Shown piece after piece: positions 8,990-18,485 of a stretch of 64,000 bases of DNA. Origin of the DNA: CAVSUB01 sp963730995. GTDB lineage: Bacteria > Acidobacteriota > Vicinamibacteria > Vicinamibacterales > 2-12-FULL-66-21. Numbering within the stretch: the first letter of the stretch is position 1; each line of letters begins with the position of its first letter. The position numbers and the translations under genes were made by a program. The DNA is taken from the NCBI GenBank assembly GCA_963730995.1, contig CAVSUB010000001.1, positions 1,116,001 to 1,180,000 of the forward strand. Reading direction: 5' to 3'. A model generated the notes under the pieces. That model searched no databases. It was given only the letters and a program-made list of their open reading frames with translations, and was not told the DNA's origin.

Positions 8990-10045
8990 TCATGCTGGGG
9001 CCGCAGCGACCTCGGCGAGAATCGCTCCCGCGCGCGAACATTCGTCGCGCGTCACGTCCAGGTGGGTTACCGCCCGCACCGTGCGCGGCCCGAACGCGAC
9101 GACCAGCACTCCCCGCAGTCGCGCGGCCTCGACGAACGCCGCAGCGGCGATGGCCTCCTCACGCAGATTGAAAATGACGATGTTGGTCTGCACCGACGTG
9201 ATGTCGAGGTCCACCTGCGGAAGGCTGGCGAGATGCCCGGCGATCAGCCTCGCGTTGATGTGGTCCTCGGCGAGCCGCTCGACGTGGTGATCGAGCGCAT
9301 AGAGGGCGGCAGCTCCAAAGATGCCGACCTGCCGCATGGCGCCACCGAGCATCCGTCGAGAACGGATGGCCCGCGTGATGACGTCGCGCGGCCCGGCGAG
9401 AAGCGCACCGGCGGGAGCACCCAGGCCTTTCGAGAACGACACAGAGACGACGTCGAAGGGTCGGGATAAGTCTGCGACCGACTGCCCGGTCGCAACCGAG
9501 GCGTTCCACAGCCTCGAGCCGTCGAGATAGGTCGCGATGTCGAGCTCACGTGCGGCAGCGCACACTTCCGAGGCCTCGGTCAGCGTCACGACCACCCCGC
9601 CCGCACGGTTGTGTGTGTTCTCGATCTCGACCAGTGTGGTCGGCGGAAAGAGTGGATGCCCGCGCGGCTTGCGCGCCGCGAGGAATTCCTCGGCAGTGAA
9701 CGAGCCCTTCTGACCAATTTCGGTCATCTGGACGCCGGCGTTGGCCGCGGACGCGCCCGCCTCGTGCCAGACGGCGTGGCTCTGGCGGCTCACGACGACG
9801 TCGTCACCAGGACGCGTCAGCACCTGGAGCGCCACCTGGTTCGCCATCGTCCCGCTTGGCAGCCAGAGGCCTGACTCCTTGCCGAGAAGGGCTGCACAGC
9901 GCTCCTGGAGCTCGTTGATGCTCGGATCTTCGCCGAATTGATCGTCGCCGACGGGCGCAGAGGCGAGCGCACGCCGCATCGCATCGGTCGGGCGTGTGAC
10001 GGTGTCGGAGCGGAGGTCGATGGCGCCTGTGTCGTGTTCGCCCAC
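8990..10045 (-). CDS. Low-specificity L-threonine aldolase family enzyme
   Basis: This is a 351-residue PLP-dependent fold-type I enzyme of the threonine aldolase/beta-eliminating lyase family, which cleaves threonine or allo-threonine to glycine and acetaldehyde. It opens with IDLRSDTVTRPTDAMRRAL and has the diagnostic GDDQFGEDPSINELQ and the PLP-phosphate region WLPSGTMANQ. ENTHNRAGG also matches the family, and the Schiff-base lysine is in VSFSKGLGAPAG. Length matches the family. It is transcribed towards nadE, and the ends are 84 bases apart with no visible terminator. Confidence 0.9.
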   Translation of the reverse strand: MGEHDTGAIDLRSDTVTRPTDAMRRALASAPVGDDQFGEDPSINELQERCAALLGKESGLWLPSGTMANQVALQVLTRPGDDVVVSRQSHAVWHEAGASAANAGVQMTEIGQKGSFTAEEFLAARKPRGHPLFPPTTLVEIENTHNRAGGVVVTLTEASEVCAAARELDIATYLDGSRLWNASVATGQSVADLSRPFDVVSVSFSKGLGAPAGALLAGPRDVITRAIRSRRMLGGAMRQVGIFGAAALYALDHHVERLAEDHINARLIAGHLASLPQVDLDITSVQTNIVIFNLREEAIAAAAFVEAARLRGVLVVAFGPRTVRAVTHLDVTRDECSRAGAILAEVAAAPA

Positions 10046-10108
10046 GGTGCACGCGGATGCTACCGTGAGGCGGGAGGCGGAGGCAACGCGCCGAGGCCGC
10101 CAACCGGA

Positions 10109-13100
10109 TTAATGTGGAGAGAAATCTATGTCCAGTGCCTGACGCACGGTCTTGACGAGCGTCTTTAGCGCGAACGGCTTCTGCACGTAGTCCGCTTCTT
10201 TTTCGACCTCTCCGCGCCTGACGACGATGTCCGCGGGATATCCCGACATGAAGACGACGTGGATTCCGGGCCGCATCGAGCTCATGCGCTCGTAGAGCTC
10301 CCGGCCGTTCATCCCCGGCATCACGACATCGGTCAGGAGGAGAGCAATTTCACCGGTGTGGCTTTCCGCCAACTCGATCGCCTCGGCAGGGCTGCCCGCC
10401 GGAAGAACGTGGTAGCCGTAGGACTCCAGCGACCGCCGCGTCAGCGCCAGCAGAGCGGCCTCGTCTTCGACGAGGAGGACGGTCTCGGTCCCGGCAAGGC
10501 CGGCCTCGAGCTTCCTGGTGCGGACCGGTGCACGTGCGGCTTCGCCTGATTTCGGGAACAGCAAGGTGAACCGCGCTCCCCTCCCTGGCGCGCTGTCGAC
10601 CAGCACGTGGCCGCCCGCCCGCTGCGAGATGCCGAGCACCACCGCCAGCCCCAGCCCTGTGCCTTTCCCGAGCGGCTTGGTGGTGAAGAACGGCTGGAAA
10701 ACTTGATCGAGTGTGTCCGCGTTCATGCCGATGCCGGTGTCGGCCACCTGCACCGCCAGGTACTCGCCTGGAGCGACCGACCGATGAACGGACCGGTACT
10801 CGGCGTCTGCCACGATATTTCTGGTCTCGAGCGTGATGGTTCCCACGCCGTTCATCGCGTCGCGGGCGTTCGTGACCAGGTTGAGGATCACCTGATCGAG
10901 CTGTGTGGGATCGAGCTTGATCCTCCATGCGGAAGGATCGAGCTTCGTCTCGATGGAAATGTCCTCTCCTGCCACGCGGTCGAGCATGCGGGTGAGCGAC
11001 GTCAGGCGCGCGTTGACGTCCAGCACGACGGGCGATGCCGTCTCCTTGCGCGCGAAAGCGAGCAGCTGCCGCGTGATGTCCGCGCCTCGATTCGCCGCTT
11101 CCGTTATCGTCTGCAGGTACTCCGTCAGCGTGTCGTCCGCGTGGACCTCCCGCAGCGACATCTCGGCATTTCCGAGGATCACGCTCAACATGTTGTTGAA
11201 CTCGTGAGCAATGCCACCAGCGAGGAGGCCGATGGCTTCCATCTTCTGCGACTGGCGCAGCTGCGCTTCCAGGCTCCGCTTTGCCGTGATGTCTTCGACG
11301 ACCGCGATGAAGTAGCTCGGGCTTCCGCCTTTATGGGTCACGAGCGACGTCGTAATGTTCGCCCACAGTACCGTGCCGCCCTTTCGCAGGAGGCGCTGTT
11401 CGACGTTGTATGTGCTGACCTCACCGGACAGCAGCCGCGCGCGCTGAGCGGCGTCGGCGTGAGAGTCGTCGGCATGCGCGATCTGCTCGAAGGTCAGCTT
11501 CGACAACTCGTCACTGGAGTAGCCGGTGATCTCTGACAGTCGGCGGTTGACGCGGATGAAATGGCCATCCGGCGCAACGTGGGCGACACCCACGGCGGCC
11601 TGCTCGAAAGTCGCGCGGAAGCGTGCCTCGCTCTGCGTCAGCGCGTCCTGAACCGCACGGTGCGCCGTCTGCGTTCGGAGCGTGTGCAGGCCGAAAGCCA
11701 GATCGCCTGCGAGCTCGGCCACGAGCGTGACCTCGCTCTCGTCGAACGAGTGCTCATCGCTGGCGCGGATGAGGAGCGCCCCCGAGATCTCGAACCCGGT
11801 CTGCAGCGGGAACGCCACACCGGCTGCCGCTTCGGTGCCGTGCCGAACGATCTGTCCGGTTCGAATGGCACCGGCGCCAATCGCCGCAAGATCTGAGAGC
11901 AGGTTCTCGTCCTCCGGACATCCGTCCCCGGCGCGCGTCACGATGCGGACGTTGTCCGGTATCGATTCGTCCCAGGCCACGACGGCGGCGGAGCGGTACG
12001 GCGCGTTGTCGACAACGACGTGGCAGAAGCGCGAGATCAGCTCTTTCTCGTCGATGCTCCGGACGAGGGCCTGGCTCACGCCGCTCAGGAGCCTCAACTC
12101 CCGATTCGCCTTCCGCAAGGCTGTCTCCTCCCGATGCCTGGCAATCGCAAGCGCGGCGAGCGACGTGGACAGCTGGATGAGGCGCTGATGCTGTTCTTGC
12201 GGCCGGCGTGGCTCCCGGAAGTACATCGCGAAGCTCCCGAGCACGCCGCCCTGCACGTCGAAGATGGGTGTCGACCAGCAGGCGCGAAGCCCGAACGCCA
12301 GACCGAGCTCCTTGTAGTCGGTCCAGAGCGGGTCGGTGGCGATGTCTTCGGCGATCACGGGGCGGCCGAGATAGGCCGCGGTACCGCAGGAGCCCGCGCG
12401 CTCGCCGATTTGCACACCGTCGAGAGCCCTCACGTAGCCCGCTGGCAGGCTCGGTGCGGCGCCATGTCGCAGGTGGATCCCGTCGGCATCGAGCAGCAGG
12501 ATCGACGACTGCATGCCCGGCGCCTGTTCCTCGACGGACCGCAGCAGCGTGGTCAGCGTTTCGGCGAGGGGAGATCCCTTCGCAATCATCTCCAGCACGC
12601 GGTTCTGCGACTCGATCGCGCGCTCGGCCTGCAGCCTCCCGGTGACGTCGGTGATCGTGCCGATGTAGCCATTGAAGCTGCCGTCGCGGTCGCGTTCCGG
12701 ACTGGCGAAGGCAAGCGCCCACCGAACGGTCCCGTCGGAGCGAAGGAACCGGAGCTCGCCGGCGTAGACCTGCTGACGGGCGGAAGCCAGGCACCATTCC
12801 TCCCGCACGCGCGCGACGTCCTCCGGATGGACCGCCGCGAGCCAGCCGTTCTCGACCGCCTCCCCCGCGGCAAGCCCCGTTACCTCCGAGAAATGCGGGT
12901 TGACGTACGTCGTCGATCCGGAGAGACCCGTCTGGAAGATGCCGACAGGAGCAACGTTGGAGAGCGTGTGATACCGGCGTTCGCTGTCGCGGAGCGCCTG
13001 ATTTGCGCGGCGGCGTTCCGTGACGTCGTGCGTCACGCCCAGCAGGCCGGCGATCTGCCCCTCCAGATCGCGCAACGGCACTGCCTGCGTCTCGAGCCAG

Positions 13101-13582
13101 CGCCGCGTGCCCTGCAGGCCGATCACCTCGAACTCGAGAGTGCCGCTGTCGCCCTGCATGACCTTTCGATGCAGAACGCCGAAGGCCGCGCGATACGCAG
13201 GCGCGATGAACTCGAGGAGCGGCTGACCCTGGGCCTGTTCGAACGACTCGGCTTCGAGCATCGCCAGGCCCGCGGCGTTCATCTGGAGCAGCCTGCCATC
13301 GTGCGAGACGACCTTCACGCACGCCGGCTCGGCCTCCAGGAGACGCTGGCAGTACTCGCGCTGACCGATGCCCACGGGTCCACCAGCATCTGCATCGGGC
13401 TCCAGTTGGAGCATCACCAGGGCGCCGTCGATCGACAATCCGAGGGCGGCGGTGCCATCCTTCGGCGAGCCGTCCTTCACCCCCGTCGCCGCTCTGGTCG
13501 GAGGCAGAGAAAGCCAGCGCTCCGAGTCTCCGCTGGAACGGACGAAAGGGTCCACGTACAGCCAATCGGCGGCTCGCGTCAC
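10109..13582 (-). CDS. Hybrid sensor histidine kinase, 3 PAS + 2 GAF + receiver
   Basis: This is a 1,157-residue soluble sensor kinase with no membrane segment. Domains in order are PAS (about 75-190), PAS (200-315), GAF (330-475), GAF (490-640), PAS (650-770), HisKA with the phosphorylated histidine in GGIAHEFNNMLSVI near 792, HATPase with N-box LNLVTNARDAM and G-boxes ADTGIGM and GKGTGLGLAVV, and a C-terminal receiver. The receiver has the acidic pair in VLLVEDEA (about 1034), the phosphoacceptor in LLTDVVMPGMNG and the lysine in YVQKPF. The start (a GTG) is uncertain, because the first 60 residues match no domain. No response regulator with a DNA-binding domain is nearby. Confidence 0.9.
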   Translation of the reverse strand: MTRAADWLYVDPFVRSSGDSERWLSLPPTRAATGVKDGSPKDGTAALGLSIDGALVMLQLEPDADAGGPVGIGQREYCQRLLEAEPACVKVVSHDGRLLQMNAAGLAMLEAESFEQAQGQPLLEFIAPAYRAAFGVLHRKVMQGDSGTLEFEVIGLQGTRRWLETQAVPLRDLEGQIAGLLGVTHDVTERRRANQALRDSERRYHTLSNVAPVGIFQTGLSGSTTYVNPHFSEVTGLAAGEAVENGWLAAVHPEDVARVREEWCLASARQQVYAGELRFLRSDGTVRWALAFASPERDRDGSFNGYIGTITDVTGRLQAERAIESQNRVLEMIAKGSPLAETLTTLLRSVEEQAPGMQSSILLLDADGIHLRHGAAPSLPAGYVRALDGVQIGERAGSCGTAAYLGRPVIAEDIATDPLWTDYKELGLAFGLRACWSTPIFDVQGGVLGSFAMYFREPRRPQEQHQRLIQLSTSLAALAIARHREETALRKANRELRLLSGVSQALVRSIDEKELISRFCHVVVDNAPYRSAAVVAWDESIPDNVRIVTRAGDGCPEDENLLSDLAAIGAGAIRTGQIVRHGTEAAAGVAFPLQTGFEISGALLIRASDEHSFDESEVTLVAELAGDLAFGLHTLRTQTAHRAVQDALTQSEARFRATFEQAAVGVAHVAPDGHFIRVNRRLSEITGYSSDELSKLTFEQIAHADDSHADAAQRARLLSGEVSTYNVEQRLLRKGGTVLWANITTSLVTHKGGSPSYFIAVVEDITAKRSLEAQLRQSQKMEAIGLLAGGIAHEFNNMLSVILGNAEMSLREVHADDTLTEYLQTITEAANRGADITRQLLAFARKETASPVVLDVNARLTSLTRMLDRVAGEDISIETKLDPSAWRIKLDPTQLDQVILNLVTNARDAMNGVGTITLETRNIVADAEYRSVHRSVAPGEYLAVQVADTGIGMNADTLDQVFQPFFTTKPLGKGTGLGLAVVLGISQRAGGHVLVDSAPGRGARFTLLFPKSGEAARAPVRTRKLEAGLAGTETVLLVEDEAALLALTRRSLESYGYHVLPAGSPAEAIELAESHTGEIALLLTDVVMPGMNGRELYERMSSMRPGIHVVFMSGYPADIVVRRGEVEKEADYVQKPFALKTLVKTVRQALDIDFSPH

Positions 13583-13616
13583 TGGATTAATCCCGGAGCT
13601 CGCCTGTTTGGTTGCA

Positions 13617-13668
13617 GGCGGGACTTTCCGCCTTCGCTGAAGCTACGGCGCGGCCAGACGGACCGCCC
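13617..13668. repeat. REP-like element, TTCCGCCTTCGCTGA family
   Basis: The core CCGCCTTCGCTGAAGCTACGG is followed by GGACCGCCC. Close relatives lie at 39307-39353 and 51098-51227, each preceded by a GGNCTTTCC- or GGTCTTCC-like flank. It sits between the kinase and the receptor fragment. Confidence 0.75.
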
Positions 13669-13689
13669 TTCTCGCAATAGGACGCTGAA

Positions 13690-14565
13690 TCAAAAGCTGG
13701 TGATGAGAGCAAACCGGATGGTGCGCGGGGTTCCTGGCGAGATGTTCGTGTTGCTGTCGGCGTTCACGAAATATCGAGCGTCGAACAGATTCTCCACGTT
13801 CGCCTGGAGCCGAAGGCCCTTCCGCAGCACGACGAATCCGGCGACGTCAGCGCGCGTATAGCCTGGCAGCGTGACAGTGTTGTCGATCGCGGCGAACATC
13901 ACCGATCGATGGATCACTCCTACGGCGGCCGAGATGCGCGGATGGATGCGGTAGTTGTTCCAGAGCGAGAAGGTGTGGTGCGGCACCTGGCCCACCTGCG
14001 CTCCTTCGCGTGCCGAGACCGTTGCGCTCGTAACGGACGCATCCTGGTACGCGTAGCCACCGGCCATGCTCCACCCAGGCCGCACTTGTCCGTTCAGACC
14101 CAGCTCGAACCCATTCGTCCGCTGACTCCCGGTCTGAACGATCCGCGTCGGGTCGTTGGGATCGGTGGACCGCGTGTTCGTCCGATCCAGCCTGTAAACT
14201 GCCGTCGTCAGTGCCAGGCCGCGCAGATCCCACTTGGCCCCGACTTCGTAGTTGTCGAACCGCTCGGGCTCGACCTGTTGTGTGATCGTCGTCAAGGAGG
14301 AGAACTGATCCCCCGAGCTCGGGAGATACGACACGCCGTAGCTCCCGTAGAGCGACAGCCGCTCGACCGGCTTGTATACGACACCCGCTCTCGGCGATAC
14401 GAGATGATCGACGCGGCCGAGCGTGTCGCCATTGCGGTTGTTGTCGTACTCGAGATCGAAGCGATCGAACCGCACGCCGCCGATCACCTGGACCTGGCGC
14501 GAGACGGCGACCTGGTCCTGCGCAAAGACGGCGGCCACATTCGTGATCACGTGATTGCCGACCAT
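13690..14565 (-). pseudogene. 3' remnant of a TonB-dependent siderophore receptor
   Basis: The frame encodes about 290 residues of outer-membrane beta-barrel ending in the classic terminal phenylalanine (RFALITSF). It has strands such as QVQVIGGVRFDRFDLEY, SLYGSYGVSYLPSSG and the receptor-typical RANVENLFDARYFVNAD-like QANVENLFDARYFVN. Family members are around 700 residues with a plug domain and TonB box, and both are absent here. The frame stays open for about 30 more codons upstream, to a stop at 14659-14661, but that part does not look like receptor. I read this as a 5'-deleted gene. An intact small ORF is possible but unlikely to work. Confidence 0.8.
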
Positions 14566-14752
14566 GTCTGGGCCATCGAAGGAATCGTCGCCATCATCGG
14601 GTGAGCCCGACAGTCTGCTCGTGCGCGTCGAACGGCTACGCCAGCAGGCGGAAGCGTTTCAAAGGTTTTTGGAGGAAGAACTCCGGACGACCCGCGAGGC
14701 CATCGAGGAGCTACAGGTCCGCCGAGCCAAAAGGCGTGGTCATGGAAGATGA
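14555..14752 (+). CDS. Small coiled-coil hypothetical protein
   Basis: This is a 65-residue frame whose second half (RVERLRQQAEAFQRFLEEEL) has strong heptad helical character. It overlaps the receptor remnant on the other strand, and a shorter version could start at the GTG at 14621. Its stop overlaps the start of the next small frame by 11 bases, an arrangement seen in coupled gene pairs. It is unrecognised and may not be expressed. Confidence 0.3.
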   Translation: MPTMSGPSKESSPSSGEPDSLLVRVERLRQQAEAFQRFLEEELRTTREAIEELQVRRAKRRGHGR

Positions 14753-14951
14753 ATGGACGAGCGTGATTTCCGGCGATCGGCTCGTGAAATTCACCTACGT
14801 AGATCTTCCACGAGGGGCAGCATTTCTGACCGCCCAGATCGCCGGCCATGCCGTCGTGTATTCGGTCATTTTGCGACAAGCGGAACGCCCATTCAATCGC
14901 CAAGGCGTTGAACGTCACTTCGACTATGAATGTCCGCCAATTTTAAACTGA
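14742..14951 (+). CDS. Hypothetical small protein
   Basis: This is a 69-residue frame beginning MEDEWTSVISGDRLVKFTYV, with protein-like composition and no membrane segment or known motif. It starts inside the last codons of the upstream coiled-coil frame. No family was recognised. Confidence 0.3.
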   Translation: MEDEWTSVISGDRLVKFTYVDLPRGAAFLTAQIAGHAVVYSVILRQAERPFNRQGVERHFDYECPPILN

Positions 14952-15049
14952 TGGCCCACTACCGGATAAAGCGATCTAGTGCAGCACGGACACTCACGAG
15001 GGCGGCCGAACGAGCGGAACACGTAGCCATCGACGGTGCATTGCGGCAC
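14924..15049 (-). CDS. Possible 41-residue zinc-ribbon-like peptide
   Basis: Starting from a GTG at 15049, seven bases after the stop of the next upstream minus-strand frame, this reads VPQCTVDGYVFRSFGRPREC followed by PCCTRSLYPVVGHQF. The CPCC pair plus an upstream cysteine suggest a small metal site or disulphide. The 3' end overlaps the plus-strand frame, so at most one of the two is real. Confidence 0.25.
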   Translation of the reverse strand: MPQCTVDGYVFRSFGRPRECPCCTRSLYPVVGHQFKIGGHS

Positions 15050-15056
15050 GAACGGC

Positions 15057-15248
15057 CTACGACTCGCCGTCTGCGCGGTCGCCGCCTCGCAGCTTCCGGA
15101 GTAATCGTCGGCAACTCTCCACCAGGGCACGTCCGGCATTGATTTGACGGCGGGTCGCCTCTCTCTCGAATTCTATGGCGCGTACCAGTTCCTTGGATTC
15201 CCGGATCGCTTTCGCTGAGGGGCTTTCCGGATCGCGCATGCGGTCCAT
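15057..15248 (-). CDS. Hypothetical small helical protein
   Basis: This is a 63-residue, highly charged, probably all-helical frame (RESKELVRAIEFEREATRRQ) with no recognised family. It lies in the gene-poor junction next to the receptor remnant. Confidence 0.35.
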   Translation of the reverse strand: MDRMRDPESPSAKAIRESKELVRAIEFEREATRRQINAGRALVESCRRLLRKLRGGDRADGES

Positions 15249-15536
15249 GATGCGCCCGCGCGACCCGCACCACCAATCGGGGAAAGCCCGGCCTCGTTAG
15301 GAGATCCACGCCACCGCGCCGACGATGCTCGGTTTCCGCAATCTCAAATTGCCGGATTAGCCAAGTATGTTATTACCGAAAAAGCTGGGTGTGCCCTGCC
15401 CTTTGCAAGCTGGCGCGGGCTCGTCAAGAACATCCTGATCGCGTTGGTAGTGACCTATGCCGCCATCGCAGGCGCGATCGTCATGGGCATGGTCTTCCAC
15501 CTTGGCATCTTCGGTGAGCCGGTCATGATCGACTGA
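15219..15536 (+). pseudogene. Start-less frame ending in a membrane segment
   Basis: An open frame with no ATG, GTG or TTG start ends at 15536. Its last 50 codons look genuine: a short basic stretch (SWRGLVKNI) followed by a strongly hydrophobic helix (LIALVVTYAAIAGAIVMGMV) and GEPVMID. It may be the 3' end of a small membrane-protein gene that lost its 5' part, consistent with the decayed neighbours. No family was recognised. Confidence 0.3.
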
Positions 15537-15569
15537 ATGCTCAGGATCAGCAGCGCGGATCACGCCTGC

Positions 15570-18248
15570 CTACCTGATGTTCTGCAGCTCGTCGTTCGTC
15601 CACGGCCGGTTTCGGCCGGCAACCTGGGCACGGACGGCGCCGACACTGCCTGGCGTCACCGCTGACCCGCTCTGCCCCCACGATCGACGGATGAACGTCA
15701 GCACCGCCGCAACCTGATCGTCCGTCATGCCCGCGCCGATTGGCGGCATGAGTCCGACGGAGCCTTCCTTGCCATTCAGCAGGATCCGGGCGGGAATCCC
15801 GTCAGGTCCGAGGGCGAGCTCAGATCCGACGAGGCTCGGCGCCAGCTTCTCGCGGCCGCGACCGTCGGGTTGGTGGCAGGCCTCGCAAATCGTTTTGTAG
15901 ACTTCCTGACCCGCGTCGAAACGCTGCTGCTCCGCCGGCGTCAGCGGCGCCGCCGGAGCCGCCGACATCCCGGGCTTGCCGGGCCATCCGATCCGTTCGA
16001 GCACCGCGCCCGCGCGTCGTCCGAGATCGCCCCCCTCTGCTGCCAGTCCAGCAAGCGAAGGCTCGCGGGACAGCGTCAGCGCGATGGTCGCTGCGCCGCG
16101 TCCACGACCAGCGGTCGCTCCGCCCGCCGCGGCCGCAGTGCCGCGACCGCCCGCCGACGGAAATGCTGACGCGCCGCCGGGACCACTGCGATTCCCCGGA
16201 CACGTCGGACAGGCGGCAGCGGCCGCTGCGCCGTTCCGACCACGACCGCTGCCAGGAAGCGGCGTCGACAGCACGGCCGACTCCACGCCCGTCATCATCG
16301 ATGCCCGCTGCCACTCGGGACGCGCGCGCTCGGCGATCAGATCGAGGACGCGCTGGGACGGCGCGTCCTGTTTCCCTCGAATGATCGTGGCGGCGAGCAC
16401 CATGGTCGCCGCGCTTCGCTGCGGCGACTCCTGCTGCGACGCCAGGATGCGGTCGAGAACCGCCGGTTCGCTCCCTGCCACGCCACTGAGCGCGGCGTCG
16501 GCCACGACCGGATCGTCTCCGTTGCTCTCGAGCAGGCTGACGACAGCCGCTTCGCGTGCATCCCCCTTCAGCGATCCGACCGTCGCCGCCAGCTGACGAC
16601 GAACGGCCCAGTCGTTGTCCGCCGAATGCGCGAGCACCGCCTTCTGCATCGCCGGCTCGCCTTCTGCCAGCCAGCGCTCCGACAACCGGAGCGCGGACGT
16701 GCGGACGTCCCGCGACGCGTCTTCCAGCGCTTTCAGCACCGATGCCGCCGTGAGGCGGTCCATTCCGTCGAGCGTCCACAGCGCGTGCAGCCGTGTGCGT
16801 GGATCGGGTGCGCTCGACGCCAGACGCGTCAGCGTCGGCACGACGGACACGTCCTCGCGCTCGACGAGCAGCCTCTGGGCCGTGTCGCGGCGCCATCCGT
16901 TCGGATGCGAGAGTGTCTGCACAAGGGTCGCGGAGGAAGCGGCGGACATCGACGGCTTCGTGTCGCGGCGTGTGGTGTCGTGCACGATGCGGTAGATGCG
17001 GCCGTAGCCGATCGGCTGCTCGAGGCGGTTCGACACGATGTGATCGCGCAGGTACTCGGTGATGAACCCGCGGTGCTGGATGATGCCGCGATAGATGTCC
17101 ACGAGATACAGCGTCCCGTCCGGCGCGTTCGAGAGGTAGACGGGCCTGAAGCGCTCGTCGGTCGCTGCAAGGAACTCCGAGCGGTCGTAGGCTTTTTTCG
17201 CCTTGATCGTCGTGCCGTCGTCGTTCAGCACAATCCGGCTCACCACGTTCGCCGCGGGCTCGACGACGAAGACATTGCCGTTGAGTTCCCGCGGCAGACG
17301 ATCGCCGCGGTACACCAGCGGCGAGGCGACGGACGTAAAGTTCGCGAGGGTCCCGTCGGGCCGCAGGACGCCGCTCTGGTAGCCGCGATTCACTCCAGGC
17401 GTTGGATGCGCCGGCCACACGGCGTTGACTTCGTTCGCGTCACCCTCGAGTGATTCGTAGCTCCCCCGCGTGCGGAGGAGGTTCGGGTTGCGTCCGTAGT
17501 ACGCGGTCGGCACGATGTCGACGTGCAGGACCGACTCGTTCGTATTCCGGTAAATCCGCCCGAAGTCGTCTTGCGACGCGCCCCACTGCCCTCGAGAAGG
17601 CGTCTTCACCACTTCGAACTTGCCGTGCTTCAACCGGAGGTACATGTCCACTTCTGACGTGTACATCCAGTTGTCGAGCGCCCACATGAGGCTGTTGGCA
17701 TTGTGCTCGACGTTCGAGTCACGGCTGCCGTACTTGTCCGTGACGAGATCCTTCGTATCGGCCTTGAGGTCGCCGTTCGTGTCGCGCATCAGCCAGAGAT
17801 TCGGCGGCTCACCGACGAGCACGCCGTGAGCGAGCACCTTCAGTGCTCGCGGAAGCACCAGCCCCTCGGCGAACACGGTCCTCTTGTCCATCCGGCCATC
17901 GTCGTTCGTATCCTCGAGGACCACGATCCGACCGAGCGGCTCGTGCTCGTTGGAGGCGGTGATCGTGTTCATGTAGCCGATCATTTCGACGACCCACATG
18001 CGACCCTCTGGATCGAAGTCGATCGCAACAGGGTCCTGTATCATCGGCTCGCTGGCGACGAGCTCGACCCTGTAGCCAGGCTGAAGAACGAACGTCTTCA
18101 TCGAGTCTGCGGGCGACAGGGCGGGCGTGGAAGCCGCAGGCTGGGAAGAGGTCGGGTTGCCGGCCTCCGGTTTGGCACCGGGCGGCACTTGCTCAACGGC
18201 CGCGCCGGCGAGGAGTATCACGACGGCAAGAGCACTCGCTTTGATCAT
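15570..18248 (-). CDS. Exported dehydrogenase-like beta-propeller with HEAT repeats and cytochrome c
   Basis: This is an 892-residue exported protein of the PVC-type membrane-bound dehydrogenase group. After a signal peptide (MIKASALAVVILLAGAAVEQ) comes a propeller of the glucose/sorbosone-dehydrogenase kind (GYRVELVASEPMIQDPVAID, then VVLEDTNDDGRMDK). HEAT repeats span about 450-650. A Gly/Ala-rich linker containing the odd CPTCPG lies around 675-740, and a C-terminal cytochrome c domain has the haem motif CEACH. The ATG at 18248 was chosen over one 20 codons upstream because it gives a clean signal peptide. It probably passes electrons from an unknown periplasmic substrate to its own haem. 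Confidence 0.85.
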   Translation of the reverse strand: MIKASALAVVILLAGAAVEQVPPGAKPEAGNPTSSQPAASTPALSPADSMKTFVLQPGYRVELVASEPMIQDPVAIDFDPEGRMWVVEMIGYMNTITASNEHEPLGRIVVLEDTNDDGRMDKRTVFAEGLVLPRALKVLAHGVLVGEPPNLWLMRDTNGDLKADTKDLVTDKYGSRDSNVEHNANSLMWALDNWMYTSEVDMYLRLKHGKFEVVKTPSRGQWGASQDDFGRIYRNTNESVLHVDIVPTAYYGRNPNLLRTRGSYESLEGDANEVNAVWPAHPTPGVNRGYQSGVLRPDGTLANFTSVASPLVYRGDRLPRELNGNVFVVEPAANVVSRIVLNDDGTTIKAKKAYDRSEFLAATDERFRPVYLSNAPDGTLYLVDIYRGIIQHRGFITEYLRDHIVSNRLEQPIGYGRIYRIVHDTTRRDTKPSMSAASSATLVQTLSHPNGWRRDTAQRLLVEREDVSVVPTLTRLASSAPDPRTRLHALWTLDGMDRLTAASVLKALEDASRDVRTSALRLSERWLAEGEPAMQKAVLAHSADNDWAVRRQLAATVGSLKGDAREAAVVSLLESNGDDPVVADAALSGVAGSEPAVLDRILASQQESPQRSAATMVLAATIIRGKQDAPSQRVLDLIAERARPEWQRASMMTGVESAVLSTPLPGSGRGRNGAAAAAACPTCPGNRSGPGGASAFPSAGGRGTAAAAGGATAGRGRGAATIALTLSREPSLAGLAAEGGDLGRRAGAVLERIGWPGKPGMSAAPAAPLTPAEQQRFDAGQEVYKTICEACHQPDGRGREKLAPSLVGSELALGPDGIPARILLNGKEGSVGLMPPIGAGMTDDQVAAVLTFIRRSWGQSGSAVTPGSVGAVRAQVAGRNRPWTNDELQNIR

Positions 18249-18347
18249 GTTCAGAAAGCGGCGAGCGTAGGCAGCACCAGGGTGCTCGTTCGGCAAGCCC
18301 ATGCGCATGGGGCCAGCTGACTGAAATTGTACGCGAAGTCCAACTGC

Positions 18348-18468
18348 GGGGATCCGTTGTCAGGGATCCGTAGTCAGCGATCCGGAAGAGCATTGGAATC
18401 TCGCCGCGCGGCTCTGTTTGCGTCCTCTCCGAAGCCTCTCCGGATCCCTGACCATTGACCACGGATCC
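18348..18468. repeat. GGATCCG-type inverted arms
   Basis: The left arm (18348-18390) carries GGATCCGTTGTCAGGGATCC-like units and the right arm (18436-18468) the same units inverted (CTCTCCGGATCCCTGACC, then CCACGGATCC). The 45-base core contains GCCGCGCGGC. It lies between two minus-strand genes. Confidence 0.8.
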
Positions 18469-18485
18469 CGCCGGAACTCACACCA

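Noticed and set aside
12020..13861. A 613-codon plus-strand frame across the sensor kinase
   Set aside because: It is antisense to PAS and GAF domains and has no recognisable protein features.
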